Assembly: GCF_029968015.1 (NCBI RefSeq)
Contig: NZ_JASCIS010000023.1
Location: forward strand, 62,001-126,000
Direction of reading: 5' to 3'
DNA: 64,000 nucleotides
From: Streptomyces luteolus
Lineage (GTDB): Bacteria; Actinomycetota; Actinomycetes; Streptomycetales; Streptomycetaceae
Part shown: positions 1 through 8,475 of the stretch, in pieces
How the letters are laid out: every line of letters starts with the position of its first letter
How positions within the stretch are numbered: position 1 is the first letter of the stretch
Made by a program: the position numbers and the translations under genes
Notes under the pieces: generated by a model
Databases searched by the model: none
What the model saw: the letters and a program-made list of their open reading frames with translations, nothing else
Told to the model about the DNA's origin: nothing

Positions 1-1880
1 ACGGCGACGACGGTGGCGAGCTCGGGGGTGTAGCCGGCGAACCAGGCGGCCTTGTCCTCCTCGGCGGTGCCGGTCTTGCCCGCGGCGGGGCGGCCCGCGG
101 CCTGGGCGGCGGTGCCGGTGCCGCCCTCGACGACGCCCCGCAGAACCGACGTGGTGGTGTCGGCGGCCTCGCGGCTGACGACCTGCCGCTTCTGCTCCTC
201 GGGGAGTGCGATGCGCGCGCCGTCCTTGGTGATGCCTTCGACGAGGGTGTACGCGCCGTGCTCCCCGTGGTTCGCGAGGGTGGCGTAGGCCTGGGCCATG
301 TCGAGGACGCTGGCCGTGGCGGGGCCGAGGGCGATGGAGGGGGAGGCGGTGAGGTCGGGGGTGGTGGCGGGGATGCCGAGGTCGATCGCGGTCTGCTGGA
401 CCTTGGCGGCGCCGACGTCGACGGCCATCTGCGCGTAGACGGCGTTGACGGAGAGGTCGGTGGCGGCGCTGACGGTGATGTCGCCGTAGGAGCGCTGGTC
501 CTCGTTCTCCGGGGCGTAGCTGCCGCCGGACCAGCCTTCCACGGGCCGTTGGTTGGTGCCGTCGTAGACGGTGTTGGGGTCGATGGGGCGGCCGTCCTGG
601 GTGGTGGAGCCGTGTTGGATGGCGGCGGTGAGGACGAACGGCTTGAAGGTGGAGCCGACCTGGTAGTCGCGGCGGGTGGCGTTGTTGACGTACTGCTTGG
701 TGTAGTCGATGCCGCCGTACATGGCGACGACCTTGCCGGTAGTCGGGTCGATGGCGGCGCCGCCGGCCCGGACGTGGGCGTCGACCTTGCGGGCCTTCGG
801 GTCGACCTGGGACATGAGCTGGTCCTCGACGGCCCGGACGAAGTCGTCCTGGCGGGGTTTCTGCAGGGTGGTGGTGATGCGGTAGCCGCCCTTGGCGAGG
901 GTGTCGGTGTCGACGACGTCGTGTGCGGTGAGGTAGTCCTCGACGGCTTTGACGACGTAGCCGCGCTGGCCGGACATGCCGGAGGGGGCCTTGGCGGTGT
1001 CGGGGGCGGGGAAGTTCAGCGCCTTGCGGGCGGGGCGGGTGAGCCAGTCCTCCTTGACCATGCCGTCGAGGACGTAGTTCCAGCGGCCGACGGCGCGGAA
1101 CTTGTTCTCGGGGTGGGCGGAGACGTCGTACGCGTTGGGGGAGTTGAGGAGCGTGGCGAGGTACGCGCCTTCGGCGACGGTGAGTTGCTCGGCGTCCTTG
1201 CCGTAGTAGGCGTGGGCGGCGGCTTGGATGCCGTAGGCGTTGCGGCCGAAGTAGCTGGTGTTGAGGTAGCCGAGGAGGATGTCGTTCTTGCTGACCTGAC
1301 GGTCGAGTTTGATGGCGATGAAGAATTCTTTGGCTTTGCGGGTGAGGGTCTGTTCCTGGCCGAGGTAGTAGTTCTTGACGAACTGCTGGGTGATGGTGGA
1401 GCCGGACTGCTTGCCCTTGCCAGTGACGGTGTTCCAGGCGGCGCGGAGCATGGCCTGGGGGTCGACGGCGGACTCGGAGTAGAAGTCGCGGTCCTCGGCG
1501 GCGAGCACGGCGTGCTGGGTGTGTTTCGGGACCTGGCTGAGCGGGATGTTCTCGCGGTTGACCTCGCCGTCGCGGGCCAGGGGTGAGCCGTCGGCGTAGA
1601 GGTAGACGTTGCTCTGCTTGGTGGCGGAGGCGTTGGCGGGCGGGATGTCGACGAGGAGGTAGCCGGCGACGAGGCCGCCGCCGACGAGGAGGCAGAGCAG
1701 CAGGAAGGCGCCGAGGATCATGCGCCAGGTGGGGAGGATTCGCCGCCAGCCGGAGGCTTTGCGTCTGGCCTTGCGGGCTGCCTTGCGGGCTGCCTTGTGC
1801 TGCTGCCTGAACTGTCTGCGGGTGAGCTCCTGCCTGCCGTCCTCGGCCGGCTGCTGAGGCTCGTCGGGCTCGTCGCTCAT
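1..1880 (-). CDS. Class A penicillin-binding protein (transglycosylase/transpeptidase), C-terminus cut by window edge
   Basis: Bifunctional peptidoglycan synthase that polymerises and cross-links glycan strands outside the membrane. From the ATG at 1880 it begins with an acidic stretch, then a very basic Lys/Arg/Ala cytoplasmic segment, then one membrane span (about residues 55-75). The GT51 glycosyltransferase domain follows, with the catalytic motif EDRDFY (Glu129), GSTITQQ and KNYYLG. The transpeptidase domain shows STFK (Ser410-Lys413), SVN (from Ser477) and KTGTA (from Lys602), so all three penicillin-binding motifs are intact. The frame stays open to base 1, so only the extreme C-terminus is missing. 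It is divergent from the ABC-2 exporter, with 203 bp between. Family assignment is secure; which PBP paralogue this is cannot be told. Confidence 0.95.
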   Translation of the reverse strand, partial: MSDEPDEPQQPAEDGRQELTRRQFRQQHKAARKAARKARRKASGWRRILPTWRMILGAFLLLCLLVGGGLVAGYLLVDIPPANASATKQSNVYLYADGSPLARDGEVNRENIPLSQVPKHTQHAVLAAEDRDFYSESAVDPQAMLRAAWNTVTGKGKQSGSTITQQFVKNYYLGQEQTLTRKAKEFFIAIKLDRQVSKNDILLGYLNTSYFGRNAYGIQAAAHAYYGKDAEQLTVAEGAYLATLLNSPNAYDVSAHPENKFRAVGRWNYVLDGMVKEDWLTRPARKALNFPAPDTAKAPSGMSGQRGYVVKAVEDYLTAHDVVDTDTLAKGGYRITTTLQKPRQDDFVRAVEDQLMSQVDPKARKVDAHVRAGGAAIDPTTGKVVAMYGGIDYTKQYVNNATRRDYQVGSTFKPFVLTAAIQHGSTTQDGRPIDPNTVYDGTNQRPVEGWSGGSYAPENEDQRSYGDITVSAATDLSVNAVYAQMAVDVGAAKVQQTAIDLGIPATTPDLTASPSIALGPATASVLDMAQAYATLANHGEHGAYTLVEGITKDGARIALPEEQKRQVVSREAADTTTSVLRGVVEGGTGTAAQAAGRPAAGKTGTAEEDKAAWFAGYTPELATVVA

Positions 1881-2083
1881 GTCTTCCGGAACTCCCGTTT
1901 CGGCTGGATACATCCCCCGTACGACCTATTGGACACTGTTCCACCGCGATCGGGTCGCCTCGGCGGGGGCGCGCGCCTGTGACGGCACTGTGATCCGCCG
2001 CGCGGGTGAAAATCCGTGGCGGGGTTGTGCGGGCGGGGGCTAGGGTCGTGCGCTTTGGCCGGGGGCGTGGGTGAGGGGGTTCT

Positions 2084-2884
2084 GTGCGGTTGTACGTGGC
2101 GGTCGCGGCCGGCGGGTTCCGGCGCTATGCGACGTACCGGACGGCGACGGCGGCGGGTGTCTTCACCAATACCGTCTTCGGTCTGATCGTGGCCTACACC
2201 TATGTGGCCCTGTGGGACGAGCGGCCCGGCCTCGGTGGGTACGACCAGGCGGAGGCGGTCACGTATGTGTGGCTGGGGCAGGCGATGCTCGCGGCCTGTT
2301 CGCTGCTCGGGGGCGGGTTCGAGGACGAGTTGGTCGAGCGGATTCGCAGTGGTGACATCGCGGTGGACCTGTACCGCCCCGCTGATCTCCAACTGTGGTG
2401 GCTGGCGGGGGACTTGGGGCGGGCGGCGTTCCAGCTTCTGGGGCGGGGGGTCGTGCCGATGGCGGTCGGCGCCCTGGTCTTCGAGCTCGCGCTGCCCGCA
2501 GCGCCCGGTACGTGGCTCGCCTTCGTCTGCAGTGTGCTGCTCGCGCTCGTGGTGAGCTTCGCGCTGCGCTACCTGGTGGCGCTCTCGGCGTTCTGGCTGC
2601 TCGATGGGGCGGGGGTGACGCAGATCGCCGCGCTCGCCGGGATGTTCTTCTCGGGCATGCTGCTGCCGCTCAACGTCTTTCCCGGCGCCCTCGGTGAGCT
2701 GGCCCGCGCCCTGCCCTGGTCGGCGCTGCTGCAGGTGCCCGCGGATGTTCTGCTCGGCAAGCACACCGGGTTCGGGCTTCTCGGCGCGTACGCGTTCCAG
2801 GCCGCGTGGGCCGTGGTGCTGCTCGGTGCCGGGCGGCTGCTTCAGTACGTCGCGACGCGCAGGGTGGTGGTCCAGGGTGGCTGA
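2084..2884 (+). CDS. ABC-2 type transporter permease (first of pair)
   Basis: Integral membrane half of an ABC exporter, 266 aa. It shows about six hydrophobic spans, beginning near residue 20 and ending with a C-terminal pair around residues 195-255. The layout and the segment around GDIAVDLYRP match the actinobacterial ABC-2/DUF990 permease family, whose members work as heterodimers with one ATPase. The GTG start has a GAGGGGG Shine-Dalgarno just upstream. It overlaps the second permease by 8 bp, and the ATPase follows, so the three form one operon. The substrate cannot be read from the sequence. Confidence 0.88.
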   Translation: MRLYVAVAAGGFRRYATYRTATAAGVFTNTVFGLIVAYTYVALWDERPGLGGYDQAEAVTYVWLGQAMLAACSLLGGGFEDELVERIRSGDIAVDLYRPADLQLWWLAGDLGRAAFQLLGRGVVPMAVGALVFELALPAAPGTWLAFVCSVLLALVVSFALRYLVALSAFWLLDGAGVTQIAALAGMFFSGMLLPLNVFPGALGELARALPWSALLQVPADVLLGKHTGFGLLGAYAFQAAWAVVLLGAGRLLQYVATRRVVVQGG

Positions 2885-3710
2885 ACTCGTCCGGGAGCGG
2901 GGCCGGTTGCGGCACGGGGTGGCGGCGTACCGGCTGATCGCGGGGGCGTGGGTGCGGTCCACGATGGCCTACCGCGCCTCGTTCGCGCTGACGCTGTGCG
3001 CGAACTTCGCCGTGACGGCGTTCGACTTCGTGGCGATCCTGCTGATGTTCTCGCACGTCGACGCGCTTGGCGGGTTCACGCTCGGGGAGATCGCTTTCCT
3101 GTACGGCACGTCGGGCACCGCCTTCGGTCTGGCGGAGCTGCTGCTCGGGCCCGTGCAGCGGCTGGGTTCCCGGGTCCGCGACGGCACGCTCGACACGCTT
3201 CTGGTGCGGCCCGCGCCGGTCCTCGCGCAGGTCGCCGCAGACCGTTTCGCGCTGCGCCGCCTCGGCCGGGTCACGCAGGGGCTGCTCGTCCTCGGTTACG
3301 GCCTCGCCGTCATGGACGTCGACTGGGATCCGGTGAAGCTGCTGATGGTGCCGATGATGCTGGTGTGCGGGGCGGCGATTTTCGGGGCGGTCCTGGTCGC
3401 GGGCGGGGCCTTCCAGTTCCTGGCGCAGGACGCGTCCGAGGTGTCCAACTCCTTTACGTACGGCGGCAATACGCTGCTGCAGTACCCGCCGACCGTGTTC
3501 GCGAAGGAGCTGGTGCGCGGGGTGACCTTCGTGCTGCCGCTGGCCTTCGTGAACTGGCTGCCCGCGCTCTACATCCTCGACCGGGAGAACCCGATCGGGC
3601 TGCCCTCGTGGCTCGCGTTCCTGCCGCCGTTCGTGGCCGCCGCGTGCTGCGCTCTCGCGGGGCTCGCGTGGCGCGCGGGACTTCGTTCGTACCGCAGTAC
3701 AGGGAGCTGA
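2877..3710 (+). CDS. ABC-2 type transporter permease (second of pair)
   Basis: Second membrane subunit of the exporter, 277 aa, starting at a GTG inside the last codons of the upstream permease. I chose this start because translation from it begins VAELVRERGRL and runs into six hydrophobic spans; upstream codons in this frame are only the shadow of the first permease. It carries the RDGTLDTLLVRPAP segment, equivalent to GDIAVDLYRP in its partner, so the two are paralogues that probably form a heterodimer. The ATPase starts 4 bp after its stop. Confidence 0.88.
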   Translation: MAELVRERGRLRHGVAAYRLIAGAWVRSTMAYRASFALTLCANFAVTAFDFVAILLMFSHVDALGGFTLGEIAFLYGTSGTAFGLAELLLGPVQRLGSRVRDGTLDTLLVRPAPVLAQVAADRFALRRLGRVTQGLLVLGYGLAVMDVDWDPVKLLMVPMMLVCGAAIFGAVLVAGGAFQFLAQDASEVSNSFTYGGNTLLQYPPTVFAKELVRGVTFVLPLAFVNWLPALYILDRENPIGLPSWLAFLPPFVAAACCALAGLAWRAGLRSYRSTGS

Positions 3711-3714
3711 ACCG

Positions 3715-4752
3715 ATGGAACGCACGGACCCCACGGACCCCACGGACCCCACGGACCCCACGGACCCCACTGACCCCACGGACTCCACGGACGACTTCAT
3801 CGTGCTCGACGGCGTCGAGAAGGTCTTCGACGTACGCCGCAAGACCGGGTTTCTGCGCCGTGAGCGGCGCGAGGTGCGGGCGGTGGACGGGATCTCGTTC
3901 AGCGTGCCGCGCGGCGAGATGGTCGGCTATATCGGGCCCAACGGCGCGGGCAAGTCCACCACCATCAAGATGCTCACCGGCATCCTCACGCCCAGCGGCG
4001 GTCGGCTGCGGGTCGCGGGCATCGAACCGGCGCGCGAGCGCACCCGGCTTGCCCGGCGCATCGGCGTGGTCTTCGGGCAGCGCACCACGCTCTGGTGGGA
4101 CCTGCCGCTGATCGACTCGTACCGCCTGATGCACCGCATGTACCGGATCCCCGACGCCCGGTTCCGCGCCAACCTCGACCGCTGTGTCGAACTCCTCGAT
4201 CTGGGCGCCTTGTTGGACGTTCCTGTACGGCAGCTCTCCCTCGGGCAGCGGATGCGCGGCGACATCGCGGCGGCGCTGCTGCACGACCCGGACGTGCTCT
4301 ACCTGGACAAGCCGACCATCGGCCTCGACGTGATCTCCAAGGCGAAGGTGCGCGGCTTCCTGCGCGACCTGAACGCCGAGTCGGGCACGACGGTGCTGCT
4401 CACCACGCACGACCTCCAGGACATCGAGCAGCTCTGCAAACGCGTCATGGTCATCGACCACGGCCGTCTGATGTACGACGGGGCGCTGGCCGGGCTGCAC
4501 GAGATCGGCGAGAGCGAGCGCACCCTCGTCGTCGACTTCGAGCACGAGCTGCCCGAGGTGAGCGTCGCCGGTGCCCGCGTGGTGCGGGTGGAGGGGCCCC
4601 GGCAGTGGCTGGCGTTCCCGGCCGCGGCCTCGGCGGCCCCGCTGGTCACGGAGCTGGCGTCGGCGTACCCGGTGGTGGACCTGTCTGTCAGGGAGCCCGA
4701 CATCGAGGCCGTCATCGCCCAGATGTACGCGGACCGCTCCGCGCTAGGCTGA
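3715..4752 (+). CDS. ABC-2 exporter ATP-binding protein with Lys in place of the Walker B glutamate
   Basis: Nucleotide-binding subunit for the two permeases upstream, 345 aa. Walker A is GPNGAGKST (residues 74-82), the signature is LSLGQ (174-178) and the H-loop is TTHDLQD. The Walker B region reads LYLDKPTIGLD: the catalytic Glu that normally follows the Asp is Lys199 (codon AAG at 4309-4311). In the family this residue activates the hydrolytic water, and its loss usually slows or blocks ATP turnover. A single G-to-A change from GAG would explain it, so a sequencing error or a recent mutation must be considered. Residues 5-25 are a run of Asp-Pro-Thr encoded by a 9-bp tandem repeat, which is not part of the usual ABC fold. 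Confidence 0.9.
   Translation: MERTDPTDPTDPTDPTDPTDPTDSTDDFIVLDGVEKVFDVRRKTGFLRRERREVRAVDGISFSVPRGEMVGYIGPNGAGKSTTIKMLTGILTPSGGRLRVAGIEPARERTRLARRIGVVFGQRTTLWWDLPLIDSYRLMHRMYRIPDARFRANLDRCVELLDLGALLDVPVRQLSLGQRMRGDIAAALLHDPDVLYLDKPTIGLDVISKAKVRGFLRDLNAESGTTVLLTTHDLQDIEQLCKRVMVIDHGRLMYDGALAGLHEIGESERTLVVDFEHELPEVSVAGARVVRVEGPRQWLAFPAAASAAPLVTELASAYPVVDLSVREPDIEAVIAQMYADRSALG
3727..3789 (+). repeat. 9-bp in-frame tandem repeat (GACCCCACG x7)
   Basis: Seven consecutive 9-bp units, five identical to GACCCCACG and two with one substitution (GACCCCACT, GACTCCACG). They encode repeated Asp-Pro-Thr right after the ATPase start codon. Unit length is a multiple of three, so copy-number change would leave the frame intact. 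Confidence 0.95.
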
Positions 4753-4757
4753 TTCGT

Positions 4758-5414
4758 ATGACCGACGAGTTGCCGGAGCTGCGGGCTTCGGACACGGACC
4801 GGGAGCGGGTGGCCGAGCGGCTGAGGGAGGCCGTGGCGGAGGGCCGGCTCGACATGGAGGAGTTCCAGGAACGCCTGGACGCCACGTACAAGGCGCGTAC
4901 GTACGGCGAGCTCGAACCCGTGACGCGCGATCTGCCCGACCCCGCCGGACCGGGCCCGGCGCCCGCGCGGGCCTCGGGTTCGGGCGCGTGGGCGGAGCGG
5001 ATCGGCGGTGCGGGGACCTCGGCGGGCGGGGTCGCGATCATGTCGGGCTTCTCGCGCAAGGGGATGTGGACCGTCCCGCGCCGTTTCAACTGCTTCGCGC
5101 TCTGCGGCGGCGGTGAAGTCGACCTGCGCGAGGCGAAGTTCGAGGCGCCGGAGGTCGTCGTCAACTGTGTCGCGATCATGGGCGGCGTCGATGTGATCGT
5201 GCCGCCGGGCGTCGAGGTCGTGGTGCGCGGCATCGGCGTCATGGGCGGCTTCGACGAGCGCCTCGGCGACGAACCGCCCGAGCCGGGCGCCCCGCGCGTG
5301 ATCGTCACGGGGTTCGCGTTCTGGGGCGGGGTGTGCGTGAAGCGGAAGATTTCCCGGTCGGAGAAGCGGCGGCTCAAGGAGGAGAAGGACCGGCGCAAGG
5401 GGCTGGAGAAGTAG
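4758..5414 (+). CDS. DUF1707 and LiaF-like C-terminal domain protein
   Basis: A 218 aa protein with no predicted membrane span. The N-terminal 55 residues are the DUF1707/SHOCT-like helical domain (ASDTDRERVAERL, then GRLDMEEFQERLDATY). A linker follows, then a C-terminal beta-rich domain with repeated VNCVAIMGGVDV / GIGVMGGFDE strands, as in the cell-wall-active LiaF-like C-terminal family. It ends in a basic tail (SEKRRLKEEKDRRK). It starts 5 bp after the ABC ATPase stop and is probably co-transcribed. In Firmicutes LiaF-type domains act in cell-envelope stress sensing; a similar role here is only inference. Confidence 0.82.
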   Translation: MTDELPELRASDTDRERVAERLREAVAEGRLDMEEFQERLDATYKARTYGELEPVTRDLPDPAGPGPAPARASGSGAWAERIGGAGTSAGGVAIMSGFSRKGMWTVPRRFNCFALCGGGEVDLREAKFEAPEVVVNCVAIMGGVDVIVPPGVEVVVRGIGVMGGFDERLGDEPPEPGAPRVIVTGFAFWGGVCVKRKISRSEKRRLKEEKDRRKGLEK

Positions 5415-5447
5415 CCCGTCCGGCGCTTGAGGACGAGCCCGCAGGGC
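5415..5447. repeat. Degenerate member of a Streptomyces intergenic palindromic repeat
   Basis: The segment reads GCCCGTCCGGCGCTTGAGG and continues into a GAGCCCGCAGGGCG hairpin. It shares the CCGGCG-TTGAGGA core with the longer copies at 33831 and 54836. It lies between convergent genes. Confidence 0.6.
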
Positions 5448-5485
5448 GATTCGGTGCGGTGGTCGAGGGTGCCCTTGACGACGAC

Positions 5486-5511
5486 GTGAGCCGACCCCCG
5501 CCGGGGCTCAC
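5486..5511. terminator. Hairpin between convergent genes
   Basis: GTGAGCC (5486-5492) pairs with GGCTCAC (5505-5511) across a 12-nt loop. The right arm contains the stop codon of the SGNH hydrolase gene. It could terminate transcription from either side; there is no T-tract. Confidence 0.4.
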
Positions 5512-6821
5512 AGCTCCGCCGGGACCGACCCCCGCAGCGACGCCAGGTTGAACGCGTACGCCATCTTCTTGAAGCCCTCGTCGCTCGGGTGCAGGTGATC
5601 ACCCGAGTCGTACGGCTCGCGCAGCTTCTCCGGGGCGTACGGGTCGCGGAGCGCGCGGTCGAAGTCCACGACCGCGTCGAACACCTTCCCGGACCGGATC
5701 TGCTCGTTGACCTGGCGGCGGACCTCGTCCAACTCCGGTGTGTAGCCCCGGTGTCCGCCGAACGGCATCAGCGTCGCACCGATCACCCGCAGGCCGCGCG
5801 CGTGCGCCTGGCGGGTCAACTCCCTCATGCCGTCGAGGATTTCCTCGGAGGAGGTCTGCTGCGGGTTGCGCAGGATGTCGTTGATGCCGAGGGCGATGAC
5901 GACGGCCTTGACGCCCGTACGGGATAGTGCGTCGCGCTCGAAGCGGGAGAGGCCGCTCGGGTTGTCGGCGGGGCGGCCGAGGCCGTCGGAGAGGATGCGG
6001 TTGCCGCTGATGCCCTGGTTGAGGACGCTGTAGCGGGGCGCGCCCTGCTCGTCGCGCAGCCGGTCCGAAAGGACGTCCGTCCAGCGGGCGTTGGCGCCCA
6101 TGGTGGAGCTCACGCCGTCGGTCAGCGAGTCGCCGAGCACGACCACGGCGCCCTCGGCCTCGCGGCTGAGCACGTCGACGGCGGCGAGGTAGCGCCAGTA
6201 CGGGCTCTGCTGGGTGTACGCGTCGCCGCGCAGGTCGGAGACCCGGTCGCCGTCGGCCACGTAGCTGATCTGCCGGGCGTGCGGGTGGTACGTCACCGGG
6301 CCCGACGGGGTGGGGGAGAAGGTCGTCACGAGCAGGTCGGCGTCGTGCGGCACGCGCAGCCTGACCGGGTCGCTGACGACCCGGCCGCCCGGCTCGACGA
6401 CCACCGAGTGGTTGCCGCCGAAGGACAGGCGGCGCAGGGTTCCGGCGGCCGCGCCCGGGGTGTTGGGGGCGGCCGCCAGGGCTATGGAGGCGTGCGTGAT
6501 GGACAGCGGCGTACGCCCGTACAGGTTGGAGAGCGTGATGCGGGCGCTGCTGCCGCCGACGCTGGTGTGCACGACGTTGCGGATAGAGCGGCCCGCGAAG
6601 CCGGCCTCGGTGCGCGGCTCGGCGGCGGCGGGCGAGCTGGACCAGGTGCCTACCCAGGTGCCGGACGAGGCGGGGGCGGCGGAGCCCTGCGGGTGCCGGG
6701 GCCCGGCGCGCAGGTCGTCATCCCGGGCGTCGCCGGACACACCCACGTATATGGCCGCGGAGATCAGCACCACGACGGCCGCCAGGGCAGCCATTAGGGC
6801 ATAGCCGTTACGCCTGGTCAC
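5508..6821 (-). CDS. Secreted or membrane-anchored SGNH/GDSL hydrolase
   Basis: Esterase/lipase-type hydrolase of the SGNH fold, 437 aa. The start is the GTG at 6821, preceded by GAGGAG; a longer frame upstream lacks a ribosome site. One hydrophobic segment at about residues 9-27 serves as uncleaved anchor or signal. A beta-rich N-terminal half precedes the catalytic domain, as in two-domain SGNH proteins. Block I is VVLGDSLTDG (nucleophile Ser), block II includes QGISGNR, block III is ALGINDI and block V is SGDHLHPSDEG (Asp and His of the triad), so it should be active. The natural substrate is unknown. It is convergent with the DUF1707 gene. Confidence 0.9.
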   Translation of the reverse strand: MTRRNGYALMAALAAVVVLISAAIYVGVSGDARDDDLRAGPRHPQGSAAPASSGTWVGTWSSSPAAAEPRTEAGFAGRSIRNVVHTSVGGSSARITLSNLYGRTPLSITHASIALAAAPNTPGAAAGTLRRLSFGGNHSVVVEPGGRVVSDPVRLRVPHDADLLVTTFSPTPSGPVTYHPHARQISYVADGDRVSDLRGDAYTQQSPYWRYLAAVDVLSREAEGAVVVLGDSLTDGVSSTMGANARWTDVLSDRLRDEQGAPRYSVLNQGISGNRILSDGLGRPADNPSGLSRFERDALSRTGVKAVVIALGINDILRNPQQTSSEEILDGMRELTRQAHARGLRVIGATLMPFGGHRGYTPELDEVRRQVNEQIRSGKVFDAVVDFDRALRDPYAPEKLREPYDSGDHLHPSDEGFKKMAYAFNLASLRGSVPAEL

Positions 6822-7077
6822 GCGGCCTTTTTCTCCTCGGGCAGGGGAGCCCGGGGCTCCAGTTCGACTATCCCATTTTGCGACATGGGCCGGGAGGGCG
6901 CGCACGGCACCCCCTCCGTCTCAACAAGACGCCGGGAACTCGCGGTTCGTTCCAGGAGTAGGTCACGTAGAGGCAACGTCGGGACAATGAGACCGGGGAT
7001 GACGTGGGGACGGTCGGACGGTGGAGCGGATGGAACGCAAGAAAGCCGAAGAGGCGGAAGAATCGGGTGAACGAGTC

Positions 7078-8475
7078 ATGAGGGAGCATTCCCCGGTGAA
7101 CGGTCACTCATCCGGCACGTCTGGTTCCGGCAGGTCCGGTTCCGGCACGTCTGGTTCCGCCACGTCTGGCTTCGGGGCCGATGGTTCCGGGGCCCCTGCT
7201 TCCCGTGGCGGCGGGTTCACGTACAGCGCCGCCGACGAGGAGAAGCGGCGCGGCGTGCGGCACATGAAGGCCACGGCGACCGGGCTTCTGCTGCTCGTCG
7301 CCCTCGTCTACGTCCTCGCCAAGTGGGCGCAGAGCTCCGGCGCGGGCGGCTGGACCGGGTACGTCGCGGCGGCCGCCGAGGCCGGCATGGTCGGCGCGCT
7401 CGCCGACTGGTTCGCCGTCACCGCCCTGTTCAAACGCCCGCTCGGCCTGCCCATCCCGCACACCGCGATCATCCCGAGCAAGAAGGACCAGCTCGGCGTC
7501 TCCCTCGGAGAGTTCGTCGGCGAGAACTTCCTCTCCGAGGACGTCGTACGGCGCCGGCTGCGCGGCGTCGGCCTCGGCTCCCGGCTCGGCGCCTGGCTCG
7601 CCGAACCCGAGCACGCCGACCGCGTCACCGCCGAGCTCTCCACCGCGCTGCGCGGCGCCCTCACCGTGCTGCGCGACTCCGACGTCCAGGCCGTCGTCGG
7701 CGAGGCCATCACCCGCCGCGCGGACGCCGTCGAGATCGCGCCCGGGCTCGGCAAGACCCTCGACCAGGTCGTCGCGGACGGCGGCCACCACCGCGCCGTC
7801 GACCTGGTCTGCGTCCGCGCCCACGACTGGCTGGTCGCCCACGGCGAGTCCGTGATGGACGCGGTCGAGGGCGGCGCCCCCGGCTGGACGCCGCGCTTCG
7901 TCGACCGCAAGGTGGGCGAGCGGGTCTACAAGGAACTGCTCCGCTTCGTCACCGAGATGCGGGACATGCCCGAGCACCCGGCCCGCGGCGCCATCGACCG
8001 CTTCCTCACCGACTTCGCCGCCGACCTGCAGTCCGACAGCGACACCCGGGCCCGCGTCGAACGCCTCAAGAGCGAGGTCCTCGGCCGCCGCGAGGTCCAG
8101 GACGTGATCGCCTCCGCCTGGTCCTCCGTACGCGCGATGATCGTCTCCGCCGCCGAGGACGAGCGCAGCGAGCTGCGCCTGCGGGTGCGCGCCGCCCTGC
8201 TCTCCCTCGGGCAGCGCCTGGCCACCGACCCCGAGCTGCAGCGCAAGGTGGACGGCTGGGTGGAGGACGCGGCGGTGTACGTGGTCACCACGTACCGCTC
8301 CGAGATCACCTCCCTGATCACCGAGACCGTCGCGGGCTGGGACGCCGAGCACACCTCGAAGAAGATCGAGGCCCACATCGGCCGTGACCTGCAGTTCATC
8401 CGCATCAACGGCACGGTCGTCGGCTCGCTCGCGGGCCTGGCGATCTACACGGTCTCGCGGGCGTTCGGGGCATGA
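7078..8475 (+). CDS. DUF445 family membrane protein
   Basis: Protein of unknown function from the DUF445 (YjiN-like) family. It has one membrane span near the N-terminus (VTGLLLLVALVYVLA-type segment), the family hallmark GALADWFAVTALFKRPLG followed by IPHTAIIPSKKDQLG, a long helical extracytoplasmic or cytoplasmic middle and a C-terminal span (GTVVGSLAGLAIYTV). The start is uncertain: GTG 7021, ATG 7078 and GTG 7096 are all in frame, and 7096 has a good AGGGAG site. Residues just after the start are a Ser/Gly/Thr low-complexity stretch encoded by repeated GGCACGTCTGGTTCC-like units. It overlaps the next gene by 4 bp (ATGA). Confidence 0.85.
   Translation: MREHSPVNGHSSGTSGSGRSGSGTSGSATSGFGADGSGAPASRGGGFTYSAADEEKRRGVRHMKATATGLLLLVALVYVLAKWAQSSGAGGWTGYVAAAAEAGMVGALADWFAVTALFKRPLGLPIPHTAIIPSKKDQLGVSLGEFVGENFLSEDVVRRRLRGVGLGSRLGAWLAEPEHADRVTAELSTALRGALTVLRDSDVQAVVGEAITRRADAVEIAPGLGKTLDQVVADGGHHRAVDLVCVRAHDWLVAHGESVMDAVEGGAPGWTPRFVDRKVGERVYKELLRFVTEMRDMPEHPARGAIDRFLTDFAADLQSDSDTRARVERLKSEVLGRREVQDVIASAWSSVRAMIVSAAEDERSELRLRVRAALLSLGQRLATDPELQRKVDGWVEDAAVYVVTTYRSEITSLITETVAGWDAEHTSKKIEAHIGRDLQFIRINGTVVGSLAGLAIYTVSRAFGA

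Noticed and set aside
258..1586. Long plus-strand open frame (Gly/Val-rich) opposite the penicillin-binding protein
   Set aside because: It is the GC-bias shadow of the PBP gene; composition is nearly all Gly, Val, Asp and no fold is recognisable.
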